A stretch of 64,000 nucleotides of DNA from Stenotrophomonas raiganjensis (SeqCode) (lineage in GTDB: Bacteria; Pseudomonadota; Gammaproteobacteria; Xanthomonadales; Xanthomonadaceae). The notes below the pieces were generated by a model. The model worked only from the letters and a program-made list of their open reading frames with translations, had not been told where the DNA came from and did no database searches. Below, piece by piece: positions 7,917-17,314 of this stretch (position 1 is the first letter of the stretch; each line of letters starts with the position of its first letter). The position numbers and the translations under genes were made by a program. The stretch covers positions 62,001 through 126,000 of the forward strand of contig NZ_JAUTXR010000173.1 in assembly GCF_030658505.1 (NCBI RefSeq). Reading direction: 5' to 3'.

Positions 7917-9251
7917 TCAGCGCTGCGGTGGTGTCGGGTCGGGATCATCCACGCCCACGTTGCTGGACGGGTTGTCATACACCGCCTGGTCGAGCAGACC
8001 GGTTTCCTTGGCCACGATCACCGGCACAAGCATCTGCCCGGTCACATTGGTCATCGTGCGCATCATGTCCAGGATGCGATCGATGGCATACAGGTAACCG
8101 ATCGTCTCCAGCGGCAGGTTGGCCGCGCTCAGCACCACCGTGGCCATGATCACCGCGGTACCCGGCACGCCGGCGGTGCCGAAGCTGCCCAGCACCGAGG
8201 CGATCAGCACCACCACGTACTGTTCCGGGGTCAGCGGCACACCGCTGTACTGCGAAATGAACACCGCGCACAACGCCGGATAGATCGCGCCACAACCGTC
8301 CATCTTGATGCTGGCACCCAGCGGCACCGCGAACGAGCCGTAGTCCTTGTTCACGCCCAGGTTGTGGGTGATCGAACGCAGCGCCACCGGCATTGCGGCG
8401 AAGCTGGACGAGCTGACGAAGGCCACCTGCATGCCCGGCGCCGCGCCGCGGAAGAACTTCAGCGGATTCAGTCCGTGCGCCAGCAGCAGTGCGCTGTAGA
8501 CCACCACGATGTGCAGTGCGCAGGCCACGTACAGCGCCAGCACGAAATGCCCCAGCGGCAGCAGCTTCTCGAACCCGTAGCTGCCGACCAGGCCGGCGAT
8601 CAGGCCGAAGGTGCCGATCGGGGTGACTTCCAGCACGAAGCGGGTCACCTGGATCATGATGTCGCTCATCTGGCCGACCAGCTTGCGCGCCTCGGTCACC
8701 TTCTCGCCCAGCTTGACGATGGCAAAGCCGACCAGGCCAGCGAAGAAGATCACCGGCAGGATCGAACCACGGCCCGCGGCCAGCACGGTTTCACCGGCGG
8801 CATTGACCTTGGTGCCGATGCCGGACAGCGCGTAGAAGACATTGGCCGGTACCACGTCCAGCAGCACCTGCACCACGCTTGGCACTTCGCGCGGCACGTA
8901 GTTGCTGGCCATCGACAACTGCAGGCCACCCGCACCGGGCTGCAGTACCGTGCCTACGGCCAGGCCAACGCACACCGCCAGCGCGGCGGTGATCACGAAC
9001 CACAGGAAGGTGCGGCCACTGAGCGCGGCGACCGACTTCTGGCCATGCAGCGACGAGATCGCGTTGATGACCGCGAAGAACACCAGCGGCACGGCGATCA
9101 TCTTGATCAGGGTGACGTACAGCTCACCGAGCGGGCCGAACCACGTTTCCGCGGCCGGGCCAAGCGCCCAGCCGGCCAGCGCGCCAAGCACGAAGCCACC
9201 GACCACGCGCTGCCAGAATGGAATCCGCAGCCAGGCAGAGACCAGCTTCAT
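7917..9251 (-). CDS. Dicarboxylate/amino-acid:cation symporter (DAACS family)
   Basis: A 444-residue member of the GltP/DctA/EAAT family, which imports glutamate, aspartate or C4-dicarboxylates with protons or sodium. Diagnostic parts are the N-terminal helices followed by MIAVPLVFFAVINAI, the re-entrant serine-rich loop SSSSFAAMPVALRS (SSSAATLP in the canonical family), and the second loop region SIKMDGCGAIYPAL, equivalent to the conserved NMDG motif. Departures from the canonical loop sequences prevent naming the substrate. The ATG at 9251 (MKLVSAWLRI) is chosen because the family starts this close to helix 1. Confidence 0.9.
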   Translation of the reverse strand: MKLVSAWLRIPFWQRVVGGFVLGALAGWALGPAAETWFGPLGELYVTLIKMIAVPLVFFAVINAISSLHGQKSVAALSGRTFLWFVITAALAVCVGLAVGTVLQPGAGGLQLSMASNYVPREVPSVVQVLLDVVPANVFYALSGIGTKVNAAGETVLAAGRGSILPVIFFAGLVGFAIVKLGEKVTEARKLVGQMSDIMIQVTRFVLEVTPIGTFGLIAGLVGSYGFEKLLPLGHFVLALYVACALHIVVVYSALLLAHGLNPLKFFRGAAPGMQVAFVSSSSFAAMPVALRSITHNLGVNKDYGSFAVPLGASIKMDGCGAIYPALCAVFISQYSGVPLTPEQYVVVLIASVLGSFGTAGVPGTAVIMATVVLSAANLPLETIGYLYAIDRILDMMRTMTNVTGQMLVPVIVAKETGLLDQAVYDNPSSNVGVDDPDPTPPQR

Positions 9252-9405
9252 AGGCAATCCAGAGGGGAAGGAAGGGATGCTGGCACGATAGCCCAAGGCG
9301 GCCCGCAGAACGACCGCCTGGCCGGCAAATCAGTGTGTCATCGGCGTGCCTTGCGAGGGCGGGCATAATGAACGTCCCGTTACAGTTTGTGAGATCCCAG
9401 CGTCC

Positions 9406-11112
9406 ATGCGTCGTTCCGTCTCCCTGTTGGCCGCCTGCGCCACCACCCTGCTGTTGGGCGCCTGCGCCAGCACCGCCCCCGCGTCCGCCCCGGCCGGCCT
9501 GAAGGTCGCCGTCGATCCCGTCGCCCATCCAGCCGGCGAGACCCCGCAGTGGTGGTACCGCAGCGGTGCCGCCCAGGCCGCGGCCAACGGTGCGATGTCC
9601 GGCAAGGCCAAGAACGTCATCCTGTTCCTCGGCGACGGCATGAGCCTGACCACCGTGGCCGCCTCGCGCATCTACGAGGGCCAGCAGAAGGGCGGCTCCG
9701 GCGAAGAGAACCTGCTGTCCTGGGAACGCTTCCCGGCCACGGCGTTCAGCAAGACCTACAACACCGATTCGCAGACCCCGGACTCGGCCGGCACCATGAC
9801 CGCCATCACCACCGGCGTGAAGACCCACATGGGTGCGATCGGCGTCAGTGCCGGCAGCCGCACCGACTGTGCCGACAGCCTGTCCAAGGGCCTGCTGACC
9901 TGGCTGCAGCTGGCCGACAGCGCTGGCCTGGCCACCGGCGTGGTCTCCACCGCGCGCCTGACCCACGCCACGCCGGCCGCCACCTACGCGCACTCGCCCG
10001 AGCGCAACTGGGAGAACGATACCGACCTGACCGAAGCGGCCAAGGCCGCCGGCTGCAAGGACATCGCCCAGCAGCTGCTGTCCACCTCGCGCTACGGCCG
10101 TGGCCCGCTGGTCGCCCTCGGCGGCGGCCGCGGTGAATTCACCACGGTAGAAGAACGCGACCCGGAGTACGACGACAAGGTCGGCCAGCGCCTGGATGGC
10201 CGCAGCCTGGTCCAGGAATGGCAGCAGGCGCATCCGCAGGGCGCCTACGTCTGGAACAGCAAGCAGCTGGCGGCGGCCGCCAATGCACCAGCCATCCTCG
10301 GCCTGTTCGAGCCGGACCACATGCGCTACGAGTACGAACGCCCGCAGGACCCGGGTGGTGAGCCGAGCCTGGCCGAACTGACCGCAGCGGCGATCAAGAA
10401 CCTTTCAAAGCACCAGGAAGGCTACGTGCTGATGATCGAAGGCGCGCGCATCGACCATGCCAACCACAGCGGCAACGCCTACCGTGCCCTGACCGAGACC
10501 GTGGCGCTGTCCGATGCGGTGCGCGTGGCCAACGAGCTGACCTCGGCAGACGACACCCTGATCATCGTCACCGCCGACCACTCGCACACGCTGAACTTCG
10601 TCGGCTACCCGGCCCGTGGCAACCCGATCCTGGGCAAGGTGAAGGACAAGGGCGGCGAAGATGGCGCCGGCAAGCTGGACTACGCGCTGGACGGCACCGG
10701 CCAGCCGTACACCACGCTGAGCTACGCCAACGGCCCCGGCCACACCGGCAGCAGCAACCAGCAGCCGGCCGGCCCGAAGCGCTACCCGCACAACCCGAGC
10801 AACTTCGAACCGGCCAACGGTCGCCCGAACCTGCGCGAGGTCGACACCGAGCATCCGGACTACATGCAGGAAGCGCTGGTGCCGATGAAGTCCGAATCGC
10901 ATGGTGGTGAGGACGTCGGCATCTGGGCACGTGGCCCGGGCAGCAAGGCGATCCGCGGCACGCTGGAACAGAACGCGATCTACCACATGATCGTGCAGGC
11001 CACCCCGGCCCTGCGCGAGCGCCTGTGCCAGGCCGGCACCTGCGACGACAAGGGCGTGCCTGTGCAGCTGCCGGCACCGACGGCCTTCGAGCGCAAGGCC
11101 GAGGCCAAGTGA
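9406..11112 (+). CDS. Alkaline phosphatase, predicted lipoprotein
   Basis: A 568-residue phosphomonoesterase of the PhoA superfamily. A lipobox (LLLGAC, Cys20) suggests membrane anchoring rather than free periplasmic secretion. The metal and active-site features are NVILFLGDGM (D77), TPDSAGTM with D126 and nucleophile S127, IEGARIDHANH, TADHSH and a late SESHGGEDVG histidine. It releases inorganic phosphate from organic esters. The ATG at 9406 is well placed for the signal peptide. Its GTGA end overlaps the next gene. Regulation by PhoB is expected for such enzymes, but only a half-site-like TGTCAT (9336-9341) is visible upstream. Confidence 0.92.
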   Translation: MRRSVSLLAACATTLLLGACASTAPASAPAGLKVAVDPVAHPAGETPQWWYRSGAAQAAANGAMSGKAKNVILFLGDGMSLTTVAASRIYEGQQKGGSGEENLLSWERFPATAFSKTYNTDSQTPDSAGTMTAITTGVKTHMGAIGVSAGSRTDCADSLSKGLLTWLQLADSAGLATGVVSTARLTHATPAATYAHSPERNWENDTDLTEAAKAAGCKDIAQQLLSTSRYGRGPLVALGGGRGEFTTVEERDPEYDDKVGQRLDGRSLVQEWQQAHPQGAYVWNSKQLAAAANAPAILGLFEPDHMRYEYERPQDPGGEPSLAELTAAAIKNLSKHQEGYVLMIEGARIDHANHSGNAYRALTETVALSDAVRVANELTSADDTLIIVTADHSHTLNFVGYPARGNPILGKVKDKGGEDGAGKLDYALDGTGQPYTTLSYANGPGHTGSSNQQPAGPKRYPHNPSNFEPANGRPNLREVDTEHPDYMQEALVPMKSESHGGEDVGIWARGPGSKAIRGTLEQNAIYHMIVQATPALRERLCQAGTCDDKGVPVQLPAPTAFERKAEAK

Positions 11113-11654
11113 TCGTGAGGCAGGCCCGCCTTGCCCCTGCCAGCGGCCGCTTCGCGCGGTCGCTGGCCTTGCTCGGCATGCTGGCCAGTTCCAGCGCGCT
11201 GGCGCAGGCACCGGCGTGCAAGCTGCTGACCGACGAACACGGGTTGTGGCCGCTGCCCAACTGCGAAGTGGTCGATCATCGGCCGAAGATCAGCGCCGGC
11301 ACGTTGAAAGACCTGAACTTTGATGACCACGGCCTGGCCGTGGTGTATGCCGACCAGGGCTTCCACTACGTCGACCGCAAGGGCCGCAGCCTGCCGGTGC
11401 TGACCTGGGACAACGGCCCGGAAACGCCGCAGGAAGGCCTGCTGCGCGCCCGCGTAGGCAACCGCGTGGCCTACTTCGATCTGAAGTTCCGCCAGGTTGT
11501 GCCGGGCACGTTCGATTTCGGCTGGCCGTTCCAGGATGGCGTGGCCGAGGTCTGCAATGGCTGCCGTCGTGGTACGCCGGATGCCGATGGCCACACGCCG
11601 ATGGAAGGCGGAGAGTGGTTCCGGATCGACCGCGCGGGCCGCCGGGTGAAGTAG
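11109..11654 (+). CDS. Secreted protein of unknown function, WG-repeat-like
   Basis: About 181 residues with a signal peptide (ARSLALLGMLASSSALAQ) and no recognised enzyme motif. The mature part has recurring short beta-type units with Gly-Leu, Asp-x-x-Gly and Tyr/Phe-x-D patterns (for example DFGWPFQDGVAEV), reminiscent of WG repeats, and four Cys. The GTG at 11109 overlaps the phosphatase stop (GTGA) and another in-frame GTG follows at 11115; either couples translation to the phosphatase. Its role may be linked to that enzyme, but that is only inferred from position. Confidence 0.7.
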   Translation: MIVRQARLAPASGRFARSLALLGMLASSSALAQAPACKLLTDEHGLWPLPNCEVVDHRPKISAGTLKDLNFDDHGLAVVYADQGFHYVDRKGRSLPVLTWDNGPETPQEGLLRARVGNRVAYFDLKFRQVVPGTFDFGWPFQDGVAEVCNGCRRGTPDADGHTPMEGGEWFRIDRAGRRVK

Positions 11655-11663
11655 GGTTTTTCG

Positions 11664-11834
11664 GCAGGGCTGCGCCCTGCACCTGCTACAAGCCTGAGCA
11701 ACCCCAACCGCCACTGGGGCTCGGTTTTTTTGTGTGTGGGGGGGGGGGGTGTGGGTGGGCAGGACACGCCGTAAACCCTTCCATGGGGGCTCGATGGCGC
11801 CATCCATGGCGCCAACGGTCCTGCCCACCCACAC
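11664..11834 (-). repeat. Composite structured repeat, copy A (inverted)
   Basis: Begins with the palindrome GCAGGGC-TGC-GCCCTGC (11664-11680). It ends with a large hairpin whose outer stem is a perfect 17 bp (11749-11765 with 11818-11834). The 52-nt interior holds an inner hairpin, TGGCGCCA at 11795-11802 with TGGCGCCA at 11807-11814 around TCCA. Read on the minus strand, the interior matches copies B and C (CATGGATG loop, CGAGC, TTTACGGCGT), although the outer stem sequence differs. Between the two parts lie a T7 tract and a G12 run. Confidence 0.8.
11738..11749 (+). repeat. Run of 12 G
   Basis: An uninterrupted G12 tract, followed by TGTGGGTGGG, next to the base of the copy A hairpin. Long G runs are prone to slippage and could form a quadruplex with the neighbouring GGG triplets. 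Confidence 0.9.
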
Positions 11835-11922
11835 CGCCCCACCCCGGACAGATTTCCGGTGACGGCTGGACCATCCGCGCTTTGCGTGGATCAGATCTGT
11901 GAGAGATCGAATTGAATCCGGT

Positions 11923-11957
11923 GTCAGATTCGTTTTCCGCAGGAAAACGGATCTGAC
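11923..11957. repeat. GTCAGAT-type inverted repeat
   Basis: The 16-bp arms 11923-11938 and 11942-11957 (GTCAGAT...TTTTCC and GGAAAA...ATCTGAC) pair around GCA with one wobble, and are followed by CCCC. The same family occurs at 55022-55056 at the end of the RnfB-like gene. Confidence 0.85.
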
Positions 11958-11958
11958 C

Positions 11959-12204
<246 letters not shown>

Positions 12205-12214
12205 CGAGCAACCC

Positions 12215-12220
12215 TATACT
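12215..12220 (+). promoter_or_regulatory. Possible -10 box of tilS (TATACT)
   Basis: TATACT lies 7 bases before the tilS GTG, so a transcript from it would be leaderless or nearly so. The place for a -35 element is occupied by the GCAGGGC palindrome of copy B, and no good -35 hexamer is seen. Confidence 0.4.
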
Positions 12221-12227
12221 TGCCGCC

Positions 12228-13514
12228 GTGACTGCCTTCCCTGCCCTCGTTCCGCTGGATGCGCCGCTGCTGGTGGGCTACAGCGGTGGTGTCGACTCGA
12301 CCGTGCTGCTGCACTGGCTGTGGCGCTGCGCACGGGCCTCCGGCACGGCGCTGCGTGCGGTGCATGTGCACCATGGCCTGCAAGCCGATGCGGACGACTG
12401 GGTACTGCATTGCCAGCAGCAATGCGCGGCACTGGGCATCGAACTGGCTGTGCATCGCGTGCAGGTCAACAAGCGCGCGGGCCTCGGCCTTGAAGGCGCG
12501 GCGCGGCAGGCGCGACGTGCCGCGTTCGCAGCCGAACTGCGCGATGGCGAGACACTGGCACTGGCGCAGCACCAGGACGACCAGGCCGAGACTTTCCTGC
12601 TGCGGGCCCTGCGTGGTTCCGGCGTCGATGGCCTTGCAGCGATGTCCGCACGCAGCCGTCTTGGCGAACATCACCTGTGGCGACCGCTGCTGTCGACGCC
12701 GCGCACCGCGCTACTCGACTACGCCCAGCAGCACGCGCTGCAATGGATCGAAGACCCCAGCAACGCCGAAGACCACGCTGATCGCAACTTCCTGCGCCTG
12801 CAGGTGTTGCCGTTGCTGCGCCAGCGCTGGCCGCACGCGGCGGCGGCATTGGCCGGCAGCGCGACGCACTGCCGGCAGACCCGCGAACTGCTGGACGAGG
12901 AAGACGCCGAGCTGATCGCGCACCTGGAAGTGGCACCGCGGGTGCTGTCACTGGAACTGCTGCGCCAGGTGTCGCCAGGGCGCGCGGCACGCGTGCTGCG
13001 CGCCTGGGTGATCGGCCACGGCGCAGCACCGATGCCGGCCACGGTGTTGCAGCAGGCGCTGGAGGAGCTGTTGCCGGCCGACACCGACCGCCAGGCGCGT
13101 GTGCGCTGGCAGGATCACGTGATCCAGCAATGGCGTGACCATGCCTACCTGCTGCCGGCCCGGCTGCCCTCGCTGCCCCTCGACTGGCAGGCCGCCTGGG
13201 ATGGCCGTGCACCGCTGCCATTGCCCGACGGTGGCCAGCTGAGCCTGCTTGGCGCCAGCGCTTTCGAACAGCCACTGCAGGTCCGTGCACGCGTGGGCGG
13301 TGAGCGCATCCTGCTGCCGGGTCGCCAGCATTCGCACGCGCTGAAGGACTGCCTGCAACGTGAGCGCCTTGCCCCATGGCGGCGCGCGCAGCTGCCGTTG
13401 ATCTTCGATGGCCCGCAGTTGCTGGCCGCCGCCGACGTGGTCATCGCCGCGCCCTTGCAGGCCTGGTTGCAGGCGAACGAGGCACAGCTGCGGTGGCGTC
13501 CCGGCGGCTGGTGA
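12228..13514 (+). CDS. tilS: tRNA(Ile)-lysidine synthetase
   Basis: A 428-residue N-type ATP pyrophosphatase that attaches lysine to C34 of the CAU-anticodon tRNA-Ile, switching it from AUG to AUA decoding; it is essential in most bacteria. The P-loop SGGVDS is at residues 19-24, followed by VHVHHGLQADADDW and the LAQHQDDQAETFLLRALRGSG block. The C-terminal TilS domains are present (length as in E. coli, 432). The GTG at 12228 is chosen; an ATG at 12186 lies in the repeat palindrome and would add residues foreign to the family. Confidence 0.93.
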   Translation: MTAFPALVPLDAPLLVGYSGGVDSTVLLHWLWRCARASGTALRAVHVHHGLQADADDWVLHCQQQCAALGIELAVHRVQVNKRAGLGLEGAARQARRAAFAAELRDGETLALAQHQDDQAETFLLRALRGSGVDGLAAMSARSRLGEHHLWRPLLSTPRTALLDYAQQHALQWIEDPSNAEDHADRNFLRLQVLPLLRQRWPHAAAALAGSATHCRQTRELLDEEDAELIAHLEVAPRVLSLELLRQVSPGRAARVLRAWVIGHGAAPMPATVLQQALEELLPADTDRQARVRWQDHVIQQWRDHAYLLPARLPSLPLDWQAAWDGRAPLPLPDGGQLSLLGASAFEQPLQVRARVGGERILLPGRQHSHALKDCLQRERLAPWRRAQLPLIFDGPQLLAAADVVIAAPLQAWLQANEAQLRWRPGGW

Positions 13515-13550
13515 ATTGACCCCCGCGCGCGGCCCGTCCACACTTGCCGC

Positions 13551-13811
13551 ATGGCCAAGAAGTCCCCCGAAAACGCCTCCCCGGTCGCCCAGTTCGAGCA
13601 ATCGCTCGAATCGCTGGAACAACTGGTGGAGCAGATGGAAACAGGCGAGCTGAGCCTGGAAGCGTCGCTCAGTGCTTACGAACGTGGCGTCGGCCTGTAC
13701 CGCCAGTGCCAGCAGGCGCTGGAGCAGGCCGAACTGCGCGTGCGCCTGCTCAGCGATCCGGCGCAGCCGGAAGCTGCCGAGCCTTTCGATCCGCCCAGCC
13801 ATGACGGCTGA
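13551..13811 (+). CDS. xseB: Exodeoxyribonuclease VII small subunit
   Basis: An 86-residue protein with the family core [20 protein letters not shown] followed by [23 protein letters not shown], a two-helix coiled hairpin. Several XseB copies bind one XseA to form exonuclease VII, which degrades single-stranded DNA into oligonucleotides. xseA is not in this window. The gene overlaps ispA by 11 bp, the xseB-ispA order seen in many proteobacteria. Confidence 0.95.
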
Positions 13812-14679
13812 GGCCCTGTTCGCGCGCTGGCGCGACCGTATTGAAAGCCAGCTGGACGCTGCCCTGCCCTCTCCGGCCGAAGCGCCGCAGGGCCTGCACA
13901 AGGCCATGCGCTATTCGGTGCTGGGCGGTGGCAAGCGCATGCGCCCGCTGCTGGTGTATGCCAGCGGCCACCTGTTCGGCGCGCAACCTGAAAGCCTGGA
14001 TGCCGCGGCCATGTCCGTCGAGCTCATCCACGCCTATTCCCTGGTGCATGACGACCTGCCGGCAATGGATGATGACGCCCTGCGTCGCGGCAAGCCGACC
14101 ACGCACATCGCCTTCGACGAAGCCACGGCGATCCTCGCTGGCGACGCCCTGCAGGCGCGCGCCTTCGGCCTGCTGGCCGATGCGCCCCTTCCGGCCACCT
14201 TGCGCGTCGCCTGCCTGCAGACCCTTGCCCACGCCTCGGGTGCCGCTGGCATGTGCGGCGGCCAGGCGCTGGACATCGATGCCACTGGCCAACAGCAGAC
14301 GCTGGCGGCGCTGACCCGCATGCATGCGCTGAAGACCGGCGCATTGATCCGCGCGGCGGTGCGCATGGGTGCGTTGTGCGGGCAGGCCCACGAACCGCAG
14401 CTGGCCCGGCTGGACAGCTTCGCCGATGCACTTGGCCTGGCATTCCAGGTGCGTGATGACATCCTTGACGTCGAAGCCAGTTCCGAACAGCTGGGCAAGA
14501 CCGCCGGCAAGGACCAGGCCCAGGACAAGAGTACTTTCCCCGCCCTGCTCGGCATGGACGGTGCAAAGGCCCAGCTGCACGAACTCGCGGCGCGCATGCA
14601 GGCGATCCTGGCCGGATACGGCGAAGAAGCCGATGCGCTGCGTGCGCTGGCAACGCTGGCGGTGGAGCGCAATCACTGA
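13801..14679 (+). CDS. ispA: (2E,6E)-farnesyl diphosphate synthase
   Basis: A 292-residue short-chain trans-prenyltransferase that condenses DMAPP/GPP with IPP to farnesyl diphosphate, precursor of undecaprenyl phosphate and ubiquinone side chains. The first aspartate-rich motif is DDLPAMDDD (84-92), the second DDILD near residue 219, with GGGKRMRP (42-49) for pyrophosphate binding. The ATG at 13801 overlaps the end of xseB, so translation is probably coupled. A bidirectional terminator follows at 14744. Confidence 0.95.
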
Positions 14680-14743
14680 TCGCTGGCGGTGACGCTGTAT
14701 CGCTGCGCCCGCCGGGCGTGGCCCGTCGCTACCGCCAAACAGG

Positions 14744-14768
14744 AACGCCCGGCAGTGCCGGGCGTTTT
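14744..14768. terminator. Bidirectional terminator between ispA and the DUF4870 gene
   Basis: AACGCCCGGC (14744-14753) pairs with GCCGGGCGTT (14757-14766), followed by TT. It sits between convergent genes and can serve both. Confidence 0.85.
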
Positions 14769-14790
14769 CGTATCCGCGTGCGGACGATCC

Positions 14791-15159
14791 TTACTTGATC
14801 AGGCGCAGCGTGAACGGGTAGCGGTAGGCTTCGCCGTTGTTGGCCTTCACTGCCGCAATGATGCAGAACACCAGGTTGATGATGCCCACGATCGGCGCCA
14901 GGATGCCGCCGATGATCACGACCATCAGGATGATGCTGATGACCATGGCAATGGTCACGGTGATCTGGAAGTTCAGTGCTTCCTTGGCCTGGTCGGTCAC
15001 GAAGGCCTTGCCCGCGTCATCCTTGTTGATCAGCCAGATGATCAGCGCGCCGATGAAACCGGTGAAGATGCCCAGCAGGTGCGCGGCCAGGGCCATGGTG
15101 CGCTGGTCGGCCGGGACGTCGGTGGTGGCCGGCGGCGGGACGTTATCGAATTCGCTCAC
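14791..15159 (-). CDS. DUF4870 (Tic20-like) small membrane protein
   Basis: A 122-residue protein with a soluble proline-rich start, a conserved AAHLLGIFTGFIGALIIWL helix, a DQAKEALNFQ segment and two more hydrophobic stretches, ending in the YRYPFTLRLIK motif. This pattern defines DUF4870, small inner-membrane proteins of unknown function related to Tic20. The GTG at 15159 is chosen because AAGGAG lies 8 bases upstream; an ATG further up (MKRSFVV) lies within that Shine-Dalgarno sequence and is unlikely. Confidence 0.85.
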   Translation of the reverse strand: MSEFDNVPPPATTDVPADQRTMALAAHLLGIFTGFIGALIIWLINKDDAGKAFVTDQAKEALNFQITVTIAMVISIILMVVIIGGILAPIVGIINLVFCIIAAVKANNGEAYRYPFTLRLIK

Positions 15160-15246
15160 GACAAAACTCCTTTTCATTGGGTGGTCTTGACCAACCAGCA
15201 CCGAGCTGATCGCGTCAGGCGGACATAGCTTACGCCATCAACGCCA

Positions 15247-16614
15247 TCAATCATTACCGGCGATGGTCATCCGCCCCAGCAGGATCGAACCGGTCCGGAT
15301 GTGCGAGCGCGGGTCGACGTCGCTGCCGACCGCCTCGATGCTGCTGAACATCTCGCGCAGGTTGCCGGCAATGGTGATGCCGTCCACCGGGTACTGGATC
15401 TCGCCGTTCTCGACACGGAAGCCGCCCGCGCCCCGCGAGTAGTCGCCGGTCACCCCGTTCACGCCCTGCCCCATCAGTTCGGTCACCAGCAGGCCATCTC
15501 CCATCTGCCGGGCGATCTCCTGCAGCGGGCCGGCATTGGCCGCGAGCTGCAGGTTGTGCACGCCGCCGGCATTGGCGGTGGTCTGCAGGCCCAGCTTGCG
15601 CGCCGAATAGCTGCCCAGCACGTAGCGCTGCAGCACGCCGTCACGGACCAGCGCCGAATCACGGGTGGCCACGCCATCGCCGTCGAAGGCGGCCGAACGC
15701 AGGCCGCGGCGCAGATGCGGCAGTTCCTCGATCTGCATCCATTCCGGGAACAGGCGCTGGCCGACGCTGTCCAGCAGGAAGCTGGCCTGGCGATACAGGG
15801 CACCGCCGGATACCGCCGACAGCAGGTGACCGACCAGGCTGCGTGCCACTTCCGGGGCAAACAGCACCGGCATGCTGCCGGTGGCCATCGAACGCGGCTG
15901 CAGGCGAGCGACGGTGCGCTCGGCGGCACGACGGCCGACCAGGCCCACGTCTTCAAGGTCTTCGCGGGCCAGTGCGCTGGTGTACCAGCCATCACGCTGC
16001 ATGCCATCGCCCTGCCCGGCGATCAACGCACAACCGACCGAATGGTGGGTGCCGCGCTCGCGGCCGATGAAGCCATGCGAATTGGCATACACCGACAGGC
16101 TCTGCATGCTCGAGACCGAAGCACCGTCGGAATTGCGGATCTGTGCATCGGCCTCGCGGCCGGCCGCCTCGCAGGCCAGGGCCAGGTCCACCGCCTCGTC
16201 GGCCTGCAGCGCCCACGGGTGCCAGCCGTCCAGGTCCGGGAAGTGGGTGGCCATCAGGTCCGCCTCGGCCAGGCCGGCAACCGGGTCATCCTCGGTATGG
16301 CGGGCGATCGCACAGGCCTGCTCGACCGTGGCCGCGAGGCTGGCCTCGTTCAGGTCGCCGGTACTGGCACTGCCCTTGCGCTGGCCGAAATAGACGGTCA
16401 CGGCGATGCCGCGGTCGCGGGTGGACTGCACGGTCTCGACCTCGCCGAGGCGGACATTGACCTCCAGGCCCCGGTCCTCGCTGCAGCTGACCTCGGCCTG
16501 GCTGGCGCCCAGCCCACGGGCGCGGTCGAGCAGCTGCTGGGAGAGGTCGGCCAGCCGTTCCAGCCGGGCCGGGCTGTCGTCGCCGACAGCGGCTTCAGGG
16601 GCGATCACGTTCAA
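15247..16614 (-). CDS. pmbA: Metalloprotease-related subunit PmbA (TldE)
   Basis: A 455-residue member of the TldD/PmbA family. PmbA pairs with TldD to form a heterodimeric protease that removes the leader of microcin B17 and degrades the antitoxin CcdA. PmbA itself has no HExxxH zinc motif, as here, and contributes the cavity. Features include the VEVNVRLGEVETVQSTRDRG-type beta region near the N-terminus and QGVNGVTGDYSRGAGGFRVE near the C-terminus. tldD is 700 bp away on the same strand with the divergent yjgA between them, so the two are not in one operon. Confidence 0.93.
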   Translation of the reverse strand: MNVIAPEAAVGDDSPARLERLADLSQQLLDRARGLGASQAEVSCSEDRGLEVNVRLGEVETVQSTRDRGIAVTVYFGQRKGSASTGDLNEASLAATVEQACAIARHTEDDPVAGLAEADLMATHFPDLDGWHPWALQADEAVDLALACEAAGREADAQIRNSDGASVSSMQSLSVYANSHGFIGRERGTHHSVGCALIAGQGDGMQRDGWYTSALAREDLEDVGLVGRRAAERTVARLQPRSMATGSMPVLFAPEVARSLVGHLLSAVSGGALYRQASFLLDSVGQRLFPEWMQIEELPHLRRGLRSAAFDGDGVATRDSALVRDGVLQRYVLGSYSARKLGLQTTANAGGVHNLQLAANAGPLQEIARQMGDGLLVTELMGQGVNGVTGDYSRGAGGFRVENGEIQYPVDGITIAGNLREMFSSIEAVGSDVDPRSHIRTGSILLGRMTIAGND

Positions 16615-16636
16615 TGCTTTATCCTGTACGGGTTGG

Positions 16637-16665
16637 GCCCGGCATCACGCCGGGCGACTTTTTTT
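16637..16665 (+). terminator. Hairpin plus T7 in the pmbA-yjgA divergent region
   Basis: GCCCGGC (16637-16643) pairs with GCCGGGC (16649-16655), followed by seven T residues (16659-16665). On the plus strand it stands only 17 bases before the yjgA start and no plus-strand gene precedes it, so it would act on the yjgA leader or stop antisense transcription from inside pmbA. Confidence 0.55.
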
Positions 16666-16682
16666 GAAATCAGGTAGGAACG

Positions 16683-17273
16683 ATGCGCGGACGCGACGAA
16701 GAAACCGGTGAATTCCACGACAAGAGCCGCAGCCAGAACCGGCGCGACGCGCTCGACGTGCTGGCCCTGGGCGAGAAACTGGTGTCGCTGACCCCGGCCC
16801 AGCTGGCGCGCCTGCCGATCCCGGAAGACCTGCTGCCGCATATCGCCGAGTGCAAGCGCATCACCGCCCACATCGCCCACAAGCGCCAGCTGGCGTTCCT
16901 GGCCAAGCACATGCGCCGCGAAGAAGAGGCCACGCTGGACGCGATCCGCGACGCGCTGGACGCAAACAGCGAAACCGGCCGCCGCGAAGTGGCGATGATG
17001 CATCGCGTTGAGGACTGGCGCGACCGCCTGCTGGCCGACGGTGACAAGGCGCTGGCGGCCCTGCTCGATGACTACCCGCAGGCCGACCGCCAGCAGCTGC
17101 GCACCCTGGTGCGCAACGCGCAGACCGAGAAGGCGAAGAACAAGCCGCCGCGCGCCTACCGCGAGATCTTCCAGGTACTGCGCGGCCTGATGCTGCCGGC
17201 CGCGCTGGGCCTGAAGACGGTTGGCGACGAAGACGCCGACCACGTCGAGACCGGCGAAGCCGACGAGGACTGA
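16683..17273 (+). CDS. yjgA: Ribosome-associated protein YjgA/DarP (DUF615)
   Basis: A 196-residue, highly charged, mostly helical protein with the DUF615 landmarks [45 protein letters not shown] and [14 protein letters not shown]. In E. coli it binds late 50S precursors and helps their assembly. A short AGGAA lies before the ATG. It sits between the two divergent halves of the TldD/PmbA protease, a neighbourhood kept in many gammaproteobacteria. It lacks any membrane or export signal, so it acts in the cytoplasm. Confidence 0.93.
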   Translation: MRGRDEETGEFHDKSRSQNRRDALDVLALGEKLVSLTPAQLARLPIPEDLLPHIAECKRITAHIAHKRQLAFLAKHMRREEEATLDAIRDALDANSETGRREVAMMHRVEDWRDRLLADGDKALAALLDDYPQADRQQLRTLVRNAQTEKAKNKPPRAYREIFQVLRGLMLPAALGLKTVGDEDADHVETGEADED

Positions 17274-17314
17274 GTCCCCGCCGGCCCAGGCGGTGGCAGT
17301 GGCCATCGCCCGGC

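Noticed and set aside
9336..9341. A Pho box upstream of the alkaline phosphatase
   Set aside because: Only one TGTCAT-like half-site is seen; the second half at the right spacing is missing.
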